Below are positions 24,005 through 33,610 of a stretch of 64,000 bases of DNA, in pieces. The stretch spans positions 62,001 through 126,000 of the forward strand of contig JACOUQ010000003.1 of assembly GCA_016177775.1 (NCBI GenBank), given 5' to 3'. The translations under genes were made by a program, and so were the position numbers. Position 1 is the stretch's first letter. Every line of letters starts with the position of its first letter. This DNA comes from Geobacter sp. Its GTDB lineage: Bacteria > Desulfobacterota > Desulfuromonadia > Geobacterales > Geobacteraceae. A model generated the notes under the pieces. It was not told where the DNA came from and made no database searches. It saw only the letters and a program-made list of their open reading frames with translations.

Positions 24005-25249
24005 TTACCAGCTTCGCCTAAGTGCCAAGTGCATCCGCCGGGCGGCGTGGAGAGCCCCAAAGGGGCCTCTCTCCGAGCCGTAGGGGAGTTCGCCGCCAAG
24101 GGTCAGCTTCCAGAGGTCGGTAAGATTATAGGCAATCTCTCCCTTGAGGAGGCCGTCGCCTCGCTTGAGCCCTGCGGTCCAGACCAGCTTCCACCCTCCC
24201 CACTCCTCGGTCCGGTTCCATGCAGTTATGAGAGCTGGGAGTATCGCCCGATCGAAAAGAAGCTGCTCGTCAACGGGAGGGGTTATAGCGTTACCCGCCA
24301 GGGTGACGAGGAGGGTGCCGTCGCCGAATCCCTTTTCAACGCTCAGGGCTCCGATGAGGGCGTTCCCGAGGTCTCTATCCCTTGAGAAAAGGGCGGCAGT
24401 TTCGCCGCGCACGATCCATGAGCCGACGATTCGGGAGAGCTCGACCCCTACCCCCTCTTCCCTGGCGTAGTGACGCTCAACTGGGACGCTGAGGCCGGAG
24501 GGAGTGGCTGTTGCCTGGTCGAAACGGAACTCCAGAAGCGGTGCAGGACGTACCCCAAATCTCCCCCACGCCCCCAGATCCCACTCTCCATAGGTGGCAA
24601 GGAGGCGCAAGGCAGCAAAGCCAGTCCATGGAGGGGGGGTATCGACTTCCGTGAATACGGTCCCCTCCGGAACTCCATCCACCTCAAGCGGGGCGTTCCG
24701 CTGGCCAAGCACAGGAAGACGCCAGGGGGTGGTCACCGGACAGACGACCGCCTCGTAGCGAAGCGCCCTCGCCTCTCCGCTCAGACGAATGGCCCACAGG
24801 GGGATCTTCTCGTCCGAGAACGGGTCGGTGAGATCGCGGGGGAGGAAGGCATCGGCCGGGGAGTAACCGTCGGTCTTCCCCCAACCGAGCTGGAAGCGGC
24901 CAAGCTGCAAGTCGAGGGAGGGAGAGATGGGGAATCGCGCCCAGAGATCCTGCATCGAAACCGGAGAGCGCCTGATCCTTCGGTCAGCCGGGTCGAAAGC
25001 GAGCGGACCCTGCTCGTCGGATGTGAGCCATTCTCCGCGCACCGACGCGGTGAGTTGGGCCTCGCAGACCTTTTCCTCCCACTTGGTGGAGAGGGTCCCC
25101 CATCCGATCCCCCAAGGGTCCCGGCTGTTGGAGCGCTCGGCAAAGGCGAACCCCTTGGCCTCGACATAGCCGGAAATTCCCTGTGCCAAAGCGGATGAGG
25201 GAATAACGAACAGCAGGAAGGAGCAGACCGGGAGATAGCGCCCGATCAA
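24005..25249 (-). CDS. Outer-membrane beta-barrel protein
   Basis: A 414-residue protein with a signal peptide (YLPVCSFLLFVIPSSALAQG) and many amphipathic strands with aromatic residues (for example DLQLGRFQLGWGKTDGYSP and WKLTLGGELPYGSERGP), the pattern of an outer-membrane barrel such as DUF1302-like or alginate-export porins. It starts with TTG, overlapping the stop of the LolA-like gene by four bases (TTGA), so it belongs to the TetR-AarF-ABC-LolA operon and probably receives or passes the transported substrate at the outer membrane. Confidence 0.7.
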   Translation of the reverse strand: MIGRYLPVCSFLLFVIPSSALAQGISGYVEAKGFAFAERSNSRDPWGIGWGTLSTKWEEKVCEAQLTASVRGEWLTSDEQGPLAFDPADRRIRRSPVSMQDLWARFPISPSLDLQLGRFQLGWGKTDGYSPADAFLPRDLTDPFSDEKIPLWAIRLSGEARALRYEAVVCPVTTPWRLPVLGQRNAPLEVDGVPEGTVFTEVDTPPPWTGFAALRLLATYGEWDLGAWGRFGVRPAPLLEFRFDQATATPSGLSVPVERHYAREEGVGVELSRIVGSWIVRGETAALFSRDRDLGNALIGALSVEKGFGDGTLLVTLAGNAITPPVDEQLLFDRAILPALITAWNRTEEWGGWKLVWTAGLKRGDGLLKGEIAYNLTDLWKLTLGGELPYGSERGPFGALHAARRMHLALRRSW

Positions 25250-26055
25250 TCTCCCCCCTCGCGATTCAGGTTCTGGAGCGTGAAGCGATTGGCCGTCTGG
25301 GGCTTGTCGAAGGCGATCTCCTTGAGGAGCACGGTGGTCCTGCTCCCCTTCCTCATGTCGCTCATCTCCATCTTCCGCGCTACCCAGTGCCCGTCAATGT
25401 TCTGGATATCGGAGAGGATGAGCCTTTTGGTCGGCTCCTTGTCCCCCTTGCGGTAGAGATCTTCACGAATAAGGTAAAGGATGTCCTTGCGCAGGTAGAG
25501 GATCTTCTTCTCGTAGATCGACTTTCCTCCCTTTTCCAGGGGTATCGCCGATATGGTGTGGCAAGGGTATCCTTCGACGGTCTGTTCCCCTTGCAGCGCC
25601 ACCTTGTACTTTTCGTGGTCGAACTCCTCCATATCCTCGTAGTTGAAGTCAGTCCCGACGAACGAGGCATCCCTGTCCTGTGCCGCAATTCTCCGTTCCC
25701 GCTTCATCGAGGGGAGATAGAGCCACTGGTCGGGATTTTGTCCCCCCGAACGCGAAAGAGACAGGAATCCCACCCCCTTCACCTCTGGCGGATCGGTGAA
25801 ACGGATCAGGTTCCTGGCGTCCCCGGCATACCCTTCCCGGAAGCTCTTCCATCCTTTCCTGCGGATTTTCCCCTCCCTGTTTACCACCGTCAGTTCTCCC
25901 GCATACTGTTGCGTCTTCGTCCGGTGCCGGCTTTCCGACTCTTTCAGAAGTGCCCTGGCATCGGGGGCCGCGAAACCGCTTTCACAGAAGAGGAGGATGG
26001 AGAGCGTCAGAAACGGGCCAAGAAGAGATTTCCTGATCAAACGGTTATCAAGCAT
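25246..26055 (-). CDS. LolA-like outer-membrane lipoprotein-sorting protein
   Basis: A protein of about 269 residues with a signal peptide (LTLSILLFCESGFAAP). The rest resembles the LolA-like domain found with RND or ABC exporters: RRKGWKSFREGYAGDARNL, GVGFLSLSRSGGQNPDQWLY and ASFVGTDFNYEDMEEFDH. These periplasmic proteins carry lipids or lipoproteins to the outer membrane. I use the ATG at 26055 (GGAGG five bases upstream). It lies 33 bases behind the ABC permease gene and overlaps the barrel gene. Confidence 0.82.
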   Translation of the reverse strand: MLDNRLIRKSLLGPFLTLSILLFCESGFAAPDARALLKESESRHRTKTQQYAGELTVVNREGKIRRKGWKSFREGYAGDARNLIRFTDPPEVKGVGFLSLSRSGGQNPDQWLYLPSMKRERRIAAQDRDASFVGTDFNYEDMEEFDHEKYKVALQGEQTVEGYPCHTISAIPLEKGGKSIYEKKILYLRKDILYLIREDLYRKGDKEPTKRLILSDIQNIDGHWVARKMEMSDMRKGSRTTVLLKEIAFDKPQTANRFTLQNLNREGGD

Positions 26056-26088
26056 TTGCACCTCCGAAATAAACTGAAAAGGAGACTT

Positions 26089-28641
26089 TCACTCGTAGGT
26101 TATCGCTTCCGTCCCCTTCAAGCGCACCCCCTGACGGGCCGGAACCCACGCAGCCAGTGCCGATATGACAGGAAGCGAAACGAGGAGCTGTCCCAGAATA
26201 TCCCAAGGATACTGATGCGGCATCCCCCAGCCGGTAAAGGTTTTTGCCACCGGCCCCTCCATGAACGAGGCGAAGAGATCTCCCGCCGGAAGCGCTATCA
26301 CCAGCCCGACCAGGGCAAGAACGAGCGCCTCCCCTACAATGCTTAGCCCGATCTGTTGCGGTACCGCGCCAAGCGCCTTCAGTATCCCGATCTCACGGGA
26401 CCGCTCCGCCACTGAAATGAGGAGCGATGTGACGATCCCGAGAAACGCCACGCCGACAGCGAGGAAAACGGTTATCCTCATAAGGGCGTAGAAGGCGTCG
26501 ATAGCCTTGCCGATTTCATCCTTGAATTCCTGCCGCGTCGAGACGAGGGCGGGGAATTCCCCTGCAAGTTTTCGCCTGATGAGGTCGCGCACCTTCCCCG
26601 GATCTGTGCCGCTCTTGATCGAGACGTCATAGACGTCGACACGGTCGTCGTGCCAGAGGCGGAGGAAGGTCGAGCGGTCGATGAAGACGCTACCCTGGTC
26701 GGAGCTGAAATCGCGGATCACCGCGACAATCGGGAATCGGACCGTGCCGCTCGGGGTGTCAAGCTCCACCTGCTGTCCGACTCCGAGACCGAACCGACCG
26801 AAGAAGTTCTCGGACACGGCACACTTCCCTTCGAGAGTCAAGCCGCTGCGCATCGCCTGCTCGTTCCCCTGGAGGAACTCATATTTCGTCCTGTCCAGCA
26901 CCCCTCCCATCTCAATCGAGCCGACAAGGATCTGCTGGCCGCGGTAGATCGGCCTGATCCCGCGATAGCTCTCAACCGCCTTCACCCCCGGCACACTGAG
27001 CAGCTCCTCGCGCAACGCCCCCGGGAAAAGGAAGTCGGGACGCGTGAAGTTGGCGGAGGCCCGAACGAAGAGGTCGCAGGTAAGGACATCGTCCATCCAC
27101 CGCACCATGGTGCTCTTGGTGGAGCCCATGTAACCGCCGAGTCCAAGGACGAAGGTAAGGGAGAGCGCCATTGCCATGATCGTTCCGGAACTTCTACGGG
27201 GATTGCCGAGGAGGGCGTCGGAAGAAAGCCGTCCCGCCACCGGGGCGGCTTTGGATACGAGCGGAACAGCCATGATGAGCAGGGCGCGGGAGAGAGGAGT
27301 GACCAGAAGCACAAGCCCGATCGCACCCGTAATGACGACCGAAAGAATGAAAACATTCCCGGCAAAAGGTGGATGCAGGGCGAGCAGCACGGAGACGCCG
27401 AACAGGACCAGGCCCGCGAGTATCCTTGGCGCGGCGTGACCGGGAGCACGAGTCTGGAAAACTCCTTTGGCAAACGCCTCCGTAGGGGAAATGCGGGATG
27501 CGACGAGGGCCGGCCCCCATGCCCCGACAAGCGAAGCGAGCACGCCGAGCAGCATGGACTGAAGCGCTACCCCTGGCGGGAGCGTGACGACGCCGGAGCC
27601 GCTTATCCCGTAGACCGTCTCGGTCGTCTGACCCATCATCCGGAGAAGCCCCTGCGAAAATGCCGTTCCGGCGAGGCAGCCGATGGCCCCGCCGAGAATG
27701 CCGATAATGAGCGCCTCCGACAGGAAGAGTGTCCGCACCTGACGCGGCGTGGCCCCGAGCGCCCGAAGAGTTCCGATGTCCCGTCTGCGGCGGTTGACTG
27801 CGACGTTGAATGCGTTGAAGATCAGAAAGGTGCCGATGGCAAGCGCGAAGCCGCTGGAAATATTGAACCCGCTGATGAAGTTCCCGACAAGCCGCTCCAT
27901 CTGCTCCCCCCGGCGCGAGGGTGTTTCGACGCGGTAGGCGGGACCGAGAGCTTTCTGCAGCGTAGCGGTCCCCTGCCCGATACTGACTCCCTCCTCCAGC
28001 CTGACATCGATCCGGTCGAAACGCCGTCCCCGGCCGAAAAGGTCTTGAGCCGCATAGACATCCATCACCATCAGGTTCCCGCCGAATGCCTCGGCAAAAC
28101 CCTTCGGCGTCAGGAGCCCGCGCGCCGCCACTTTTTTTACCCCCGCCGGGAGCCGGAGCGAGAGGGTATCGCCGGTTTTCAGCCCCACCCGGGCCGCAAA
28201 GTCGCGGGTGAAGATGGCGGAGTCGGGCTGCGACAGAAAGAGGAGCGGATCATCCAGGTCCGCATCCTCCCCTTCGAAACCATACTCCCGCATCTCCCTG
28301 TCCCCGAGGAGGTCGATGCCGATCACCATCAGACTTCCGAGCTCCCCCTTTTCGGTAACCACGATCTGCTCGATAACCGGAGAGGTGGCCCTGACGCCGG
28401 AAAGCGAGCGTACCTTTTCCTGCATCTCTTCCGGCACCCCTCCCACCATCGTTATCTGGAGGTGCGCCTTTCCCGCCACCCGATCGACGGTCGAACGGAT
28501 CCCCTTCACGAGGGTTTCCTGCGCGCTCCTGATCGAACTGAAGGTGGTTACCCCCACCACAACCCCGAGAAGGGTGAGCGTTGTTTTCGCAAGATGTCTC
28601 CTCACGTAGGAGAGGGAAAGGGTGCGGAGGAGAAACCTCAT
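26089..28641 (-). CDS. ABC transporter permease with two FtsX domains
   Basis: An 850-residue membrane protein with an N-terminal helix, a large periplasmic domain, and FtsX-type helix bundles in the middle (NVAVNRRRRDIGTLRALGATP) and at the C-terminus (SVAERSREIGILKALGAVPQQ). The repeated RxxxIGxLxALGA cytoplasmic loop contacts the ATPase. This is the LolCE/MacB class, which pulls lipids or lipoproteins out of the inner membrane. Its start overlaps the ATPase stop by four bases. Confidence 0.87.
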   Translation of the reverse strand: MRFLLRTLSLSYVRRHLAKTTLTLLGVVVGVTTFSSIRSAQETLVKGIRSTVDRVAGKAHLQITMVGGVPEEMQEKVRSLSGVRATSPVIEQIVVTEKGELGSLMVIGIDLLGDREMREYGFEGEDADLDDPLLFLSQPDSAIFTRDFAARVGLKTGDTLSLRLPAGVKKVAARGLLTPKGFAEAFGGNLMVMDVYAAQDLFGRGRRFDRIDVRLEEGVSIGQGTATLQKALGPAYRVETPSRRGEQMERLVGNFISGFNISSGFALAIGTFLIFNAFNVAVNRRRRDIGTLRALGATPRQVRTLFLSEALIIGILGGAIGCLAGTAFSQGLLRMMGQTTETVYGISGSGVVTLPPGVALQSMLLGVLASLVGAWGPALVASRISPTEAFAKGVFQTRAPGHAAPRILAGLVLFGVSVLLALHPPFAGNVFILSVVITGAIGLVLLVTPLSRALLIMAVPLVSKAAPVAGRLSSDALLGNPRRSSGTIMAMALSLTFVLGLGGYMGSTKSTMVRWMDDVLTCDLFVRASANFTRPDFLFPGALREELLSVPGVKAVESYRGIRPIYRGQQILVGSIEMGGVLDRTKYEFLQGNEQAMRSGLTLEGKCAVSENFFGRFGLGVGQQVELDTPSGTVRFPIVAVIRDFSSDQGSVFIDRSTFLRLWHDDRVDVYDVSIKSGTDPGKVRDLIRRKLAGEFPALVSTRQEFKDEIGKAIDAFYALMRITVFLAVGVAFLGIVTSLLISVAERSREIGILKALGAVPQQIGLSIVGEALVLALVGLVIALPAGDLFASFMEGPVAKTFTGWGMPHQYPWDILGQLLVSLPVISALAAWVPARQGVRLKGTEAITYE

Positions 28642-29327
28642 CTCCCACCTCCGGCGACGGCGCCATCATCCTCCACCTTGCCGTCCCTGAGCCTGATGAG
28701 CCGTTCGCAGGCGGAGGCGGCATGATGGTCGTGAGTAATCATGACGATGGTGGTTCCGCGCTCCCTGTGGATGGAGCGCAGCAGGCTCAGGATTTCCTCT
28801 CCCCGGGCCGTGTCGAGATTGCCGGTCGGCTCGTCGGCCAGGAGCAGCGGCGCGTCGGTCACGAGCGCCCGGGCGATGGCGACCCGCTGGCGCTCTCCGC
28901 CGGAGAGTTCGTCGGGGAGATGGTTTGTCCTCCCGTCGAGTCCGACCTCCCGGAGCACCCGGGCGACCTTCTGCGCGATCTCCCCGGCCGGGACCCCCGC
29001 CAGGTGCAGCGGCAGGGCCACGTTCTGGCTCACTCTCAGTGTCGGCATCAGGTGATAGGCCTGAAAAATATAGGAAACCTTGGAGCGGCGGAACAGGGAA
29101 CGCCCCTTCTCACTCTCCTTGGCAAGATCCTTCCCACCTACCATCACCTGCCCGGAGGTGGGGACATCGAGCCCCCCCATAAGGTTAAGCAGCGTCGATT
29201 TGCCGGAGCCGGAGGGACCCATGATTGCAACCATTTCTCCTGCCCCGATGGTCAGGTTGATCCCCGAAAGGGCCGTCACCTCGGCTTTCCCTTCGTAGGT
29301 CTTGAATACATCTTGGAGTTTCAGCAT
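28638..29327 (-). CDS. ABC transporter ATP-binding protein (LolD/MacB-like)
   Basis: A 229-residue ATPase with Walker [10 protein letters not shown], signature [15 protein letters not shown], Walker B LLLADEPT and the switch His in VMITHDH. I choose the ATG at 29327 ([13 protein letters not shown]) because the longer frame to 29402 runs into the preceding gene. It energises the permease encoded directly downstream, with which it overlaps. Confidence 0.9.
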   Translation of the reverse strand: MLKLQDVFKTYEGKAEVTALSGINLTIGAGEMVAIMGPSGSGKSTLLNLMGGLDVPTSGQVMVGGKDLAKESEKGRSLFRRSKVSYIFQAYHLMPTLRVSQNVALPLHLAGVPAGEIAQKVARVLREVGLDGRTNHLPDELSGGERQRVAIARALVTDAPLLLADEPTGNLDTARGEEILSLLRSIHRERGTTIVMITHDHHAASACERLIRLRDGKVEDDGAVAGGGR

Positions 29328-29373
29328 TGTATGTGATCTCCTTTCCGAAGGTCCGTAAATTGCCGTATCCTGC

Positions 29374-30810
29374 CTAAAGACAGGCGTCCGATTCTTGCTC
29401 ATAAATTTTTCTGAAATCGCAGCGCCCCTTCAATCGGAAGGTAATGCCCCTTGCCCCTAGGACGAAGCGATTGGTCCAGAGATAGAGCGGCTTGCCGCGG
29501 TCGTAGCGTCTGCGCATGACATCCAGGAAGGTGTCGATGCCGCGGCGGAAGAACTCCTCGTCGCCGAAATCGAACAGCCCCTCCGTCTTCCACGGTTCCA
29601 TCTGCCAAAGTGCCCCCCGCCCAACGACCGCCAACCGCTCCGGCTCCATCTCTTCCGGATCGTTATACAGGCATGCCCTGGCTATGGCCCTGTTGATCCC
29701 CGCTTCGTCCCGATTAATAACCGCCCTCTCGAACTCCCGCTGGAGACGCCATTCCTCATCGGTGATGACCCGCGTGCAGCCGAAGTCGATGAGCCCCAGG
29801 CGGCCGTCATCCATGAAGATGTAGTTGCCCGGATTCGGGTCCGCCAGGAGCCAGTGCGAGCGATAGAGGAGGCGCATGGTGGCCGCCGTGATCAGATGGG
29901 TGAAATGGTCCCTCAGTTCCTGGTCCGGATCGGCAGCGAGGAACTGGTCCAAGTGCACCCCACACAGGTATTCGGTGGTAAGGACCCGCCTGGTGGAGTA
30001 TTCCTCGTAAATCCGGGGTACCACTATCCTGTCTTCGGAAGTGAAATTGTTTCTGATCTCCCTGCCGAAGCGGGCCTCCTGCTGGTAATCAGTTTCCATC
30101 ATTAACATCTCTTCGATGTCCGCCAGCTTTTCCAGGTGGTTGTGCCAGTCGGCGGTCATGCACATCGGTTGCAGCAGTATCCGCAGGTTGCGCAGATCGC
30201 TCTTGATGGTCCGGGCAATGTCGGGGTACTGGACCTTCACCGCCACCTCCTCGCCGGAGTGGAGGCGGGCACGGTGCACCTGGCCGAGGGAGGCGGCAGC
30301 AAAGGCCCGGCGCTCGAAGGAGGCAAAGAGCTCCTCCGGCTCCCGTCCGAATTCGTCCAGGAAGACTTCCCTGACCACCGAGTAGTGCATGGGAGGCGCC
30401 TGGAAATGGAGGGAGGCAAGCGTCCTGGCGAACTCCTCCGGCACCACCAGGGGAAGGCTTGCCAGCAACTGGCCCAGCTTCATCACCGCGCCGCGCATAT
30501 ACCCCATGGTGCCCAGCAGTTGCAGGGCCGCAGTCAGGTGGGCCTCGTTCCTGAGCCGCTCCTTTTCGCCGGCTTCAGCAAAGCGGCTGCGGAGCCAGCA
30601 GGTGAGATAGCCGAGGGCCACCTTGGCGTGAAGAGAACCGAGTATCCAAAGGCGGGAAAAGGAACTGACCGGCACTTTTCTGGCCGGGACCTGGTTGAGG
30701 ATAGCCGCGAGCTTCTCGCCGGCCGGGTCCTTGTCGTTCTCCCCGGGGAGAGCCATCATCAGCTGTTTCAGGCACGGGAGCTCGTTTACCGTTCCTTCTT
30801 CAATCTGCAT
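29374..30810 (-). CDS. ABC1/AarF (UbiB) family atypical kinase
   Basis: A 478-residue protein of the ABC1 family. VMKLGQLLASLP is the KxGQ motif, AAASLGQVHRARL the alanine-rich nucleotide loop, EEVAVKVQYP the lysine, LLADPNPGNYIF replaces the usual ADPHPGN, and LIDFGCTR is the DFG. Members support quinone synthesis or lipid homeostasis through ATPase activity. The His-to-Asn change in the HPGN motif may alter activity. It follows the TetR gene with an 11-base overlap and starts the envelope operon. Confidence 0.85.
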   Translation of the reverse strand: MQIEEGTVNELPCLKQLMMALPGENDKDPAGEKLAAILNQVPARKVPVSSFSRLWILGSLHAKVALGYLTCWLRSRFAEAGEKERLRNEAHLTAALQLLGTMGYMRGAVMKLGQLLASLPLVVPEEFARTLASLHFQAPPMHYSVVREVFLDEFGREPEELFASFERRAFAAASLGQVHRARLHSGEEVAVKVQYPDIARTIKSDLRNLRILLQPMCMTADWHNHLEKLADIEEMLMMETDYQQEARFGREIRNNFTSEDRIVVPRIYEEYSTRRVLTTEYLCGVHLDQFLAADPDQELRDHFTHLITAATMRLLYRSHWLLADPNPGNYIFMDDGRLGLIDFGCTRVITDEEWRLQREFERAVINRDEAGINRAIARACLYNDPEEMEPERLAVVGRGALWQMEPWKTEGLFDFGDEEFFRRGIDTFLDVMRRRYDRGKPLYLWTNRFVLGARGITFRLKGRCDFRKIYEQESDACL

Positions 30811-31423
30811 GTTCTTCTCCTCTGTCGGCCCCGTTGCCGGAGATCACCTGCACGAACATTCGTATCGAATAATCCATCAACGCCTGGGTTGCTTGCTGGT
30901 TGGGAGAATCATCACCGGCCCAGAAGGCCAGAATTCCCAGGTAGAGGGACCAGTACATGGTCACTGCCACGTAATCGGGGGCTTTGGTGAAACCGTGCAT
31001 GGCGAGGATTTCATGTACGGCGTCGAGGTGTTCCTGGCGAGCCGCCTCCCCTTCCGGGCAGACGGTTTTCCGGGGAAATGGGCTCAGGGAGCGCTCCAGA
31101 ACCGGACCGATGAAGGGGCGCAAAGGGCGGAGACGCCGAAGGCCCGAGGCAATGAACAGGAAGAGGTCCTCGTCCAGACCCTCTTCCCCGGTGCGGCGCC
31201 GTCTAAAGTCCTCCCGCCCACGGTTAAGAGCCTCGGAGACCATGGTCATCGCCAGAGTCTCCTTGCTGGGAAAGTAATTGAAGAGCGTGCCGGTGGCCAG
31301 ACCCGACGACACGGCAATATCCCGCGTGGTGCACTCCTCGAACCCCTTGGCTATGAACAGCTCCGCACCCTTCTCCAGGATGCGGGCTCGGTTTTCCTGT
31401 TTTGCCTGCGCGCTGATGCGCAT
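30800..31423 (-). CDS. TetR family regulator of the envelope operon
   Basis: A 207-residue TetR protein: ARILEKGAELFIAKGFEECT, TRDIAVSSGLATGTLFNYFP and SKETLAMTM make up the DNA-binding domain, followed by a helical ligand domain. The ATG has GAGGAGGCTCA before it. Two palindromes of the form TGAGCnnGCTCA lie upstream and are its probable operators. Because it is the first gene of the operon, it should control itself, the kinase, the ABC exporter and the barrel. Confidence 0.88.
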   Translation of the reverse strand: MRISAQAKQENRARILEKGAELFIAKGFEECTTRDIAVSSGLATGTLFNYFPSKETLAMTMVSEALNRGREDFRRRRTGEEGLDEDLFLFIASGLRRLRPLRPFIGPVLERSLSPFPRKTVCPEGEAARQEHLDAVHEILAMHGFTKAPDYVAVTMYWSLYLGILAFWAGDDSPNQQATQALMDYSIRMFVQVISGNGADRGEEHAD

Positions 31424-31441
31424 TGAGCCTCCTCATTATTA

Positions 31442-31500
31442 TGAGCAGACTCACTTTAACACCGCTCAAACATAAAAATCAAGCAAAATGAGCGTGCTCA
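31442..31500. promoter_or_regulatory. Two predicted TetR operators
   Basis: TGAGCAGACTCA at 31442-31453 and the perfect palindrome TGAGCGTGCTCA at 31489-31500 lie 47 bases apart in front of the TetR gene. The matching half-sites TGAG and CTCA suggest two dimer sites around the promoter. Confidence 0.6.
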
Positions 31501-31614
31501 CAATAAATGCAAGAGACTCAGCTTATGGAGTAGTTCCCCTCCTCGGCCCTGGCAGTCGCCGTCGGATACCCCGGACATATGTTCAGCAGTATTTCGTGAA
31601 TGAAGGCTCAAATA

Positions 31615-32076
31615 TTATTTATCACAGAGCCTTTTCTCCATAAAGGCCAGGGAAAGGCCAGCACCCACTGCTTCAGTGCGAAAAATGCGATAGCCCAGTT
31701 TCTCGTAGAGTCTGATGTTTCTCTCGCTCCGATGTCCTGTGAAAAGTTCGAAGCGTTGCACACCAGGGAAAGCCATCTCAATCGACGCCATAAGGAGCGT
31801 TCCAATCCCGACCCCCTGAAACCTAGGATGAACCACCAGCCGACCTATGTGGCACGAGCCGTTATGGAGATGTCCCCTGACTGAGCCTACTATCCGCGCG
31901 TCGATCACTGCCTTCAGGAACAGATGGTTTCCAAAATCACTCTTCAGCTCGGCAAGAGTTTGGTTCATAGGTGGAATGGTGAAGTCCTGGTACGCCTCCG
32001 CCTCACTCCGAAAGGCCAGTCTTTGAACAGCCAGGATATCCTCAGCGTCGGCCACATCGGCTCTTTTGACAATCAT
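31615..32076 (-). CDS. GNAT family N-acetyltransferase
   Basis: A 153-residue acetyltransferase: HIGRLVVHPRFQGVGIGTLL is the acetyl-CoA binding segment and RFELFTGHRSERNIRLYEKL the following strand-helix. I place the start at the ATG at 32076 (MIVKRADVADAEDI), which begins the fold properly; the frame stays open to 32256 inside the decarboxylase gene. It is 13 bases downstream of the decarboxylase gene. Confidence 0.82.
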   Translation of the reverse strand: MIVKRADVADAEDILAVQRLAFRSEAEAYQDFTIPPMNQTLAELKSDFGNHLFLKAVIDARIVGSVRGHLHNGSCHIGRLVVHPRFQGVGIGTLLMASIEMAFPGVQRFELFTGHRSERNIRLYEKLGYRIFRTEAVGAGLSLAFMEKRLCDK

Positions 32077-32089
32077 ATCCCGTCCTTGT

Positions 32090-33451
32090 TCATAACCTGC
32101 TGTTTTCAGTCTTTGCAACCCGCAGCATGACCTCCATGCTCCGCTCAACGTCAGCATCTGTCGTTGCCCAGGAAGAAACACTGATGCGCATGGCGGTTTG
32201 TCCCTGCCAGACCGTTCCACCGCACCAGCAGGTTCCATCCGCCTGAACTCCAGCAATTACCCGGTTGGTTGTGGTGTCATCGCCGAAAGATACGAGAACC
32301 TGATTGAGAACCACTTCGTTCAGTATCCGGTAGCCAGCGTTTTCCAGTCCCTCTGCAAACCGTCTCGCTTGGCGACAGGTACGCTCGATCATGTCCGCGA
32401 CACCGCTGCGTCCCAGTGAACGTAAAACCGCCCACACATCAACTCCCCGTGCCCGCCGAGAGAGTTCCGGGGTGTAATCAGAAGGGTTGCGCTCTGTTGT
32501 CTCAGTTGGTAGATATTCGGCAGTTATCGCCATCGCTTTCAGCAAGGCATGAGGGTCGCGAACAAAGGCCAAACCGCTGTCATAAGGGACATTGAGCCAC
32601 TTGTGAGCATCCGTGGCCCATGAATCCGCATTCTGCAGGCCGGCTGCCAGGTGCGCCCGCGAGGGCGCAACCGATGCCCAGAGCCCGAACGCCCCATCCA
32701 CATGAACCCATGCACCCGCATCATGCGCCCGTTCACAGATTTCCACTATCGGGTCGAATGCCCCCGTATTGACATTTCCCGCCTGTACGCAGACAATCGT
32801 CTGCCCCGATAAAGGTGGAAGCGCATCTGGGCACATCCTTCCCTGACTGTCAACTGGGACGGTGATTACACGCCTGCGGCCCAGACCGAGGAGGCCAAGT
32901 GACTTGAACAGGGTTGGATGCGCTTCCGCGCCGACAGCCACCGTAAGCGGGGGCGCTCCGAACAGACCGTCCCCCTCAACATCCCACCCCTCCCTGGTTA
33001 AAAGTGCGTGGCGCGCTGCAGCCAAAGCGGTGAAATTTGCCATGGTTCCGCCCGTTACGAATGCGCCGCCGCATGTAGGAGGGAGCCCTAGCAGGTCCAG
33101 AAGCCAACTTAAGGCAATCTGCTCCACAACAGCCGTTGCAGGGGTAACCCGGTGAAATGTGCTGCACTGGTCCCAGGCACCGGCCAGCCAATTGGCCGCA
33201 AGGGCCACGGGGAGCGACCCTCCGACTACAAACCCGAAAAAGCGCGGCCCCGCCATTGCCGGTGTCGCAGGCGAACCGATATCCGAAAGCAGCCGCAGAA
33301 CACTTTCAGGATCGACCGGCCCGTCGGGCAGAGGCTCATCGAACTTCTTAAGCCCGGCCAACGCTTCGGCATCAGGAGCGACCCTCCTGGATTCAAGCCC
33401 CTCCAGATAGGCAATCGCACGTTGCGCAGTTTCTTTCAGCAAATTCCGCAT
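32090..33451 (-). CDS. PLP-dependent group II decarboxylase (aromatic amino acid type)
   Basis: A 453-residue fold-type I enzyme. GGAFVTGGTMANFTALAAAR binds the phosphate, HVDGAFGLWA carries the Asp, and TDAHKWLNVPYDSG holds the lysine that bonds PLP. FFGFVVGGSLPVALAANWLA and the C-terminal AMRISVSSWATTDADV match the aromatic L-amino-acid decarboxylase/aspartate aminotransferase-like group. The amino acid used is not evident. The ATG is preceded by TATAAGGTGGAGTC. Confidence 0.87.
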   Translation of the reverse strand: MRNLLKETAQRAIAYLEGLESRRVAPDAEALAGLKKFDEPLPDGPVDPESVLRLLSDIGSPATPAMAGPRFFGFVVGGSLPVALAANWLAGAWDQCSTFHRVTPATAVVEQIALSWLLDLLGLPPTCGGAFVTGGTMANFTALAAARHALLTREGWDVEGDGLFGAPPLTVAVGAEAHPTLFKSLGLLGLGRRRVITVPVDSQGRMCPDALPPLSGQTIVCVQAGNVNTGAFDPIVEICERAHDAGAWVHVDGAFGLWASVAPSRAHLAAGLQNADSWATDAHKWLNVPYDSGLAFVRDPHALLKAMAITAEYLPTETTERNPSDYTPELSRRARGVDVWAVLRSLGRSGVADMIERTCRQARRFAEGLENAGYRILNEVVLNQVLVSFGDDTTTNRVIAGVQADGTCWCGGTVWQGQTAMRISVSSWATTDADVERSMEVMLRVAKTENSRL

Positions 33452-33567
33452 GACTCCACCTTATATCATTTATTCAGCCAATGTTTTCCGGCAACTCATG
33501 CCGAACAACGCCGTGCGGCATCGGATGAGATGGGCGCTTAACGCACCCGTCAGCCGTGACAGGAACA

Positions 33568-33605
33568 ACGCTAAACCGTGAAGCAGTAGTCGTATCAACA
33601 GAAAA
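33568..33605. repeat. Dispersed intergenic repeat, copy 2
   Basis: ACGCTAAACCGTGAAGC, then GTAGTCG and TCAACA, repeats the copy at 4647-4686. It ends six bases before the stop of the DUF2845 gene, again immediately downstream of a minus-strand gene. Confidence 0.55.
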
Positions 33606-33610
33606 AACGG

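Noticed and set aside
26650..28725. Plus-strand open frame of 691 codons
   Set aside because: It lies antisense to the FtsX-type permease and ATPase genes, which have clear motifs; the long frame results from high GC.
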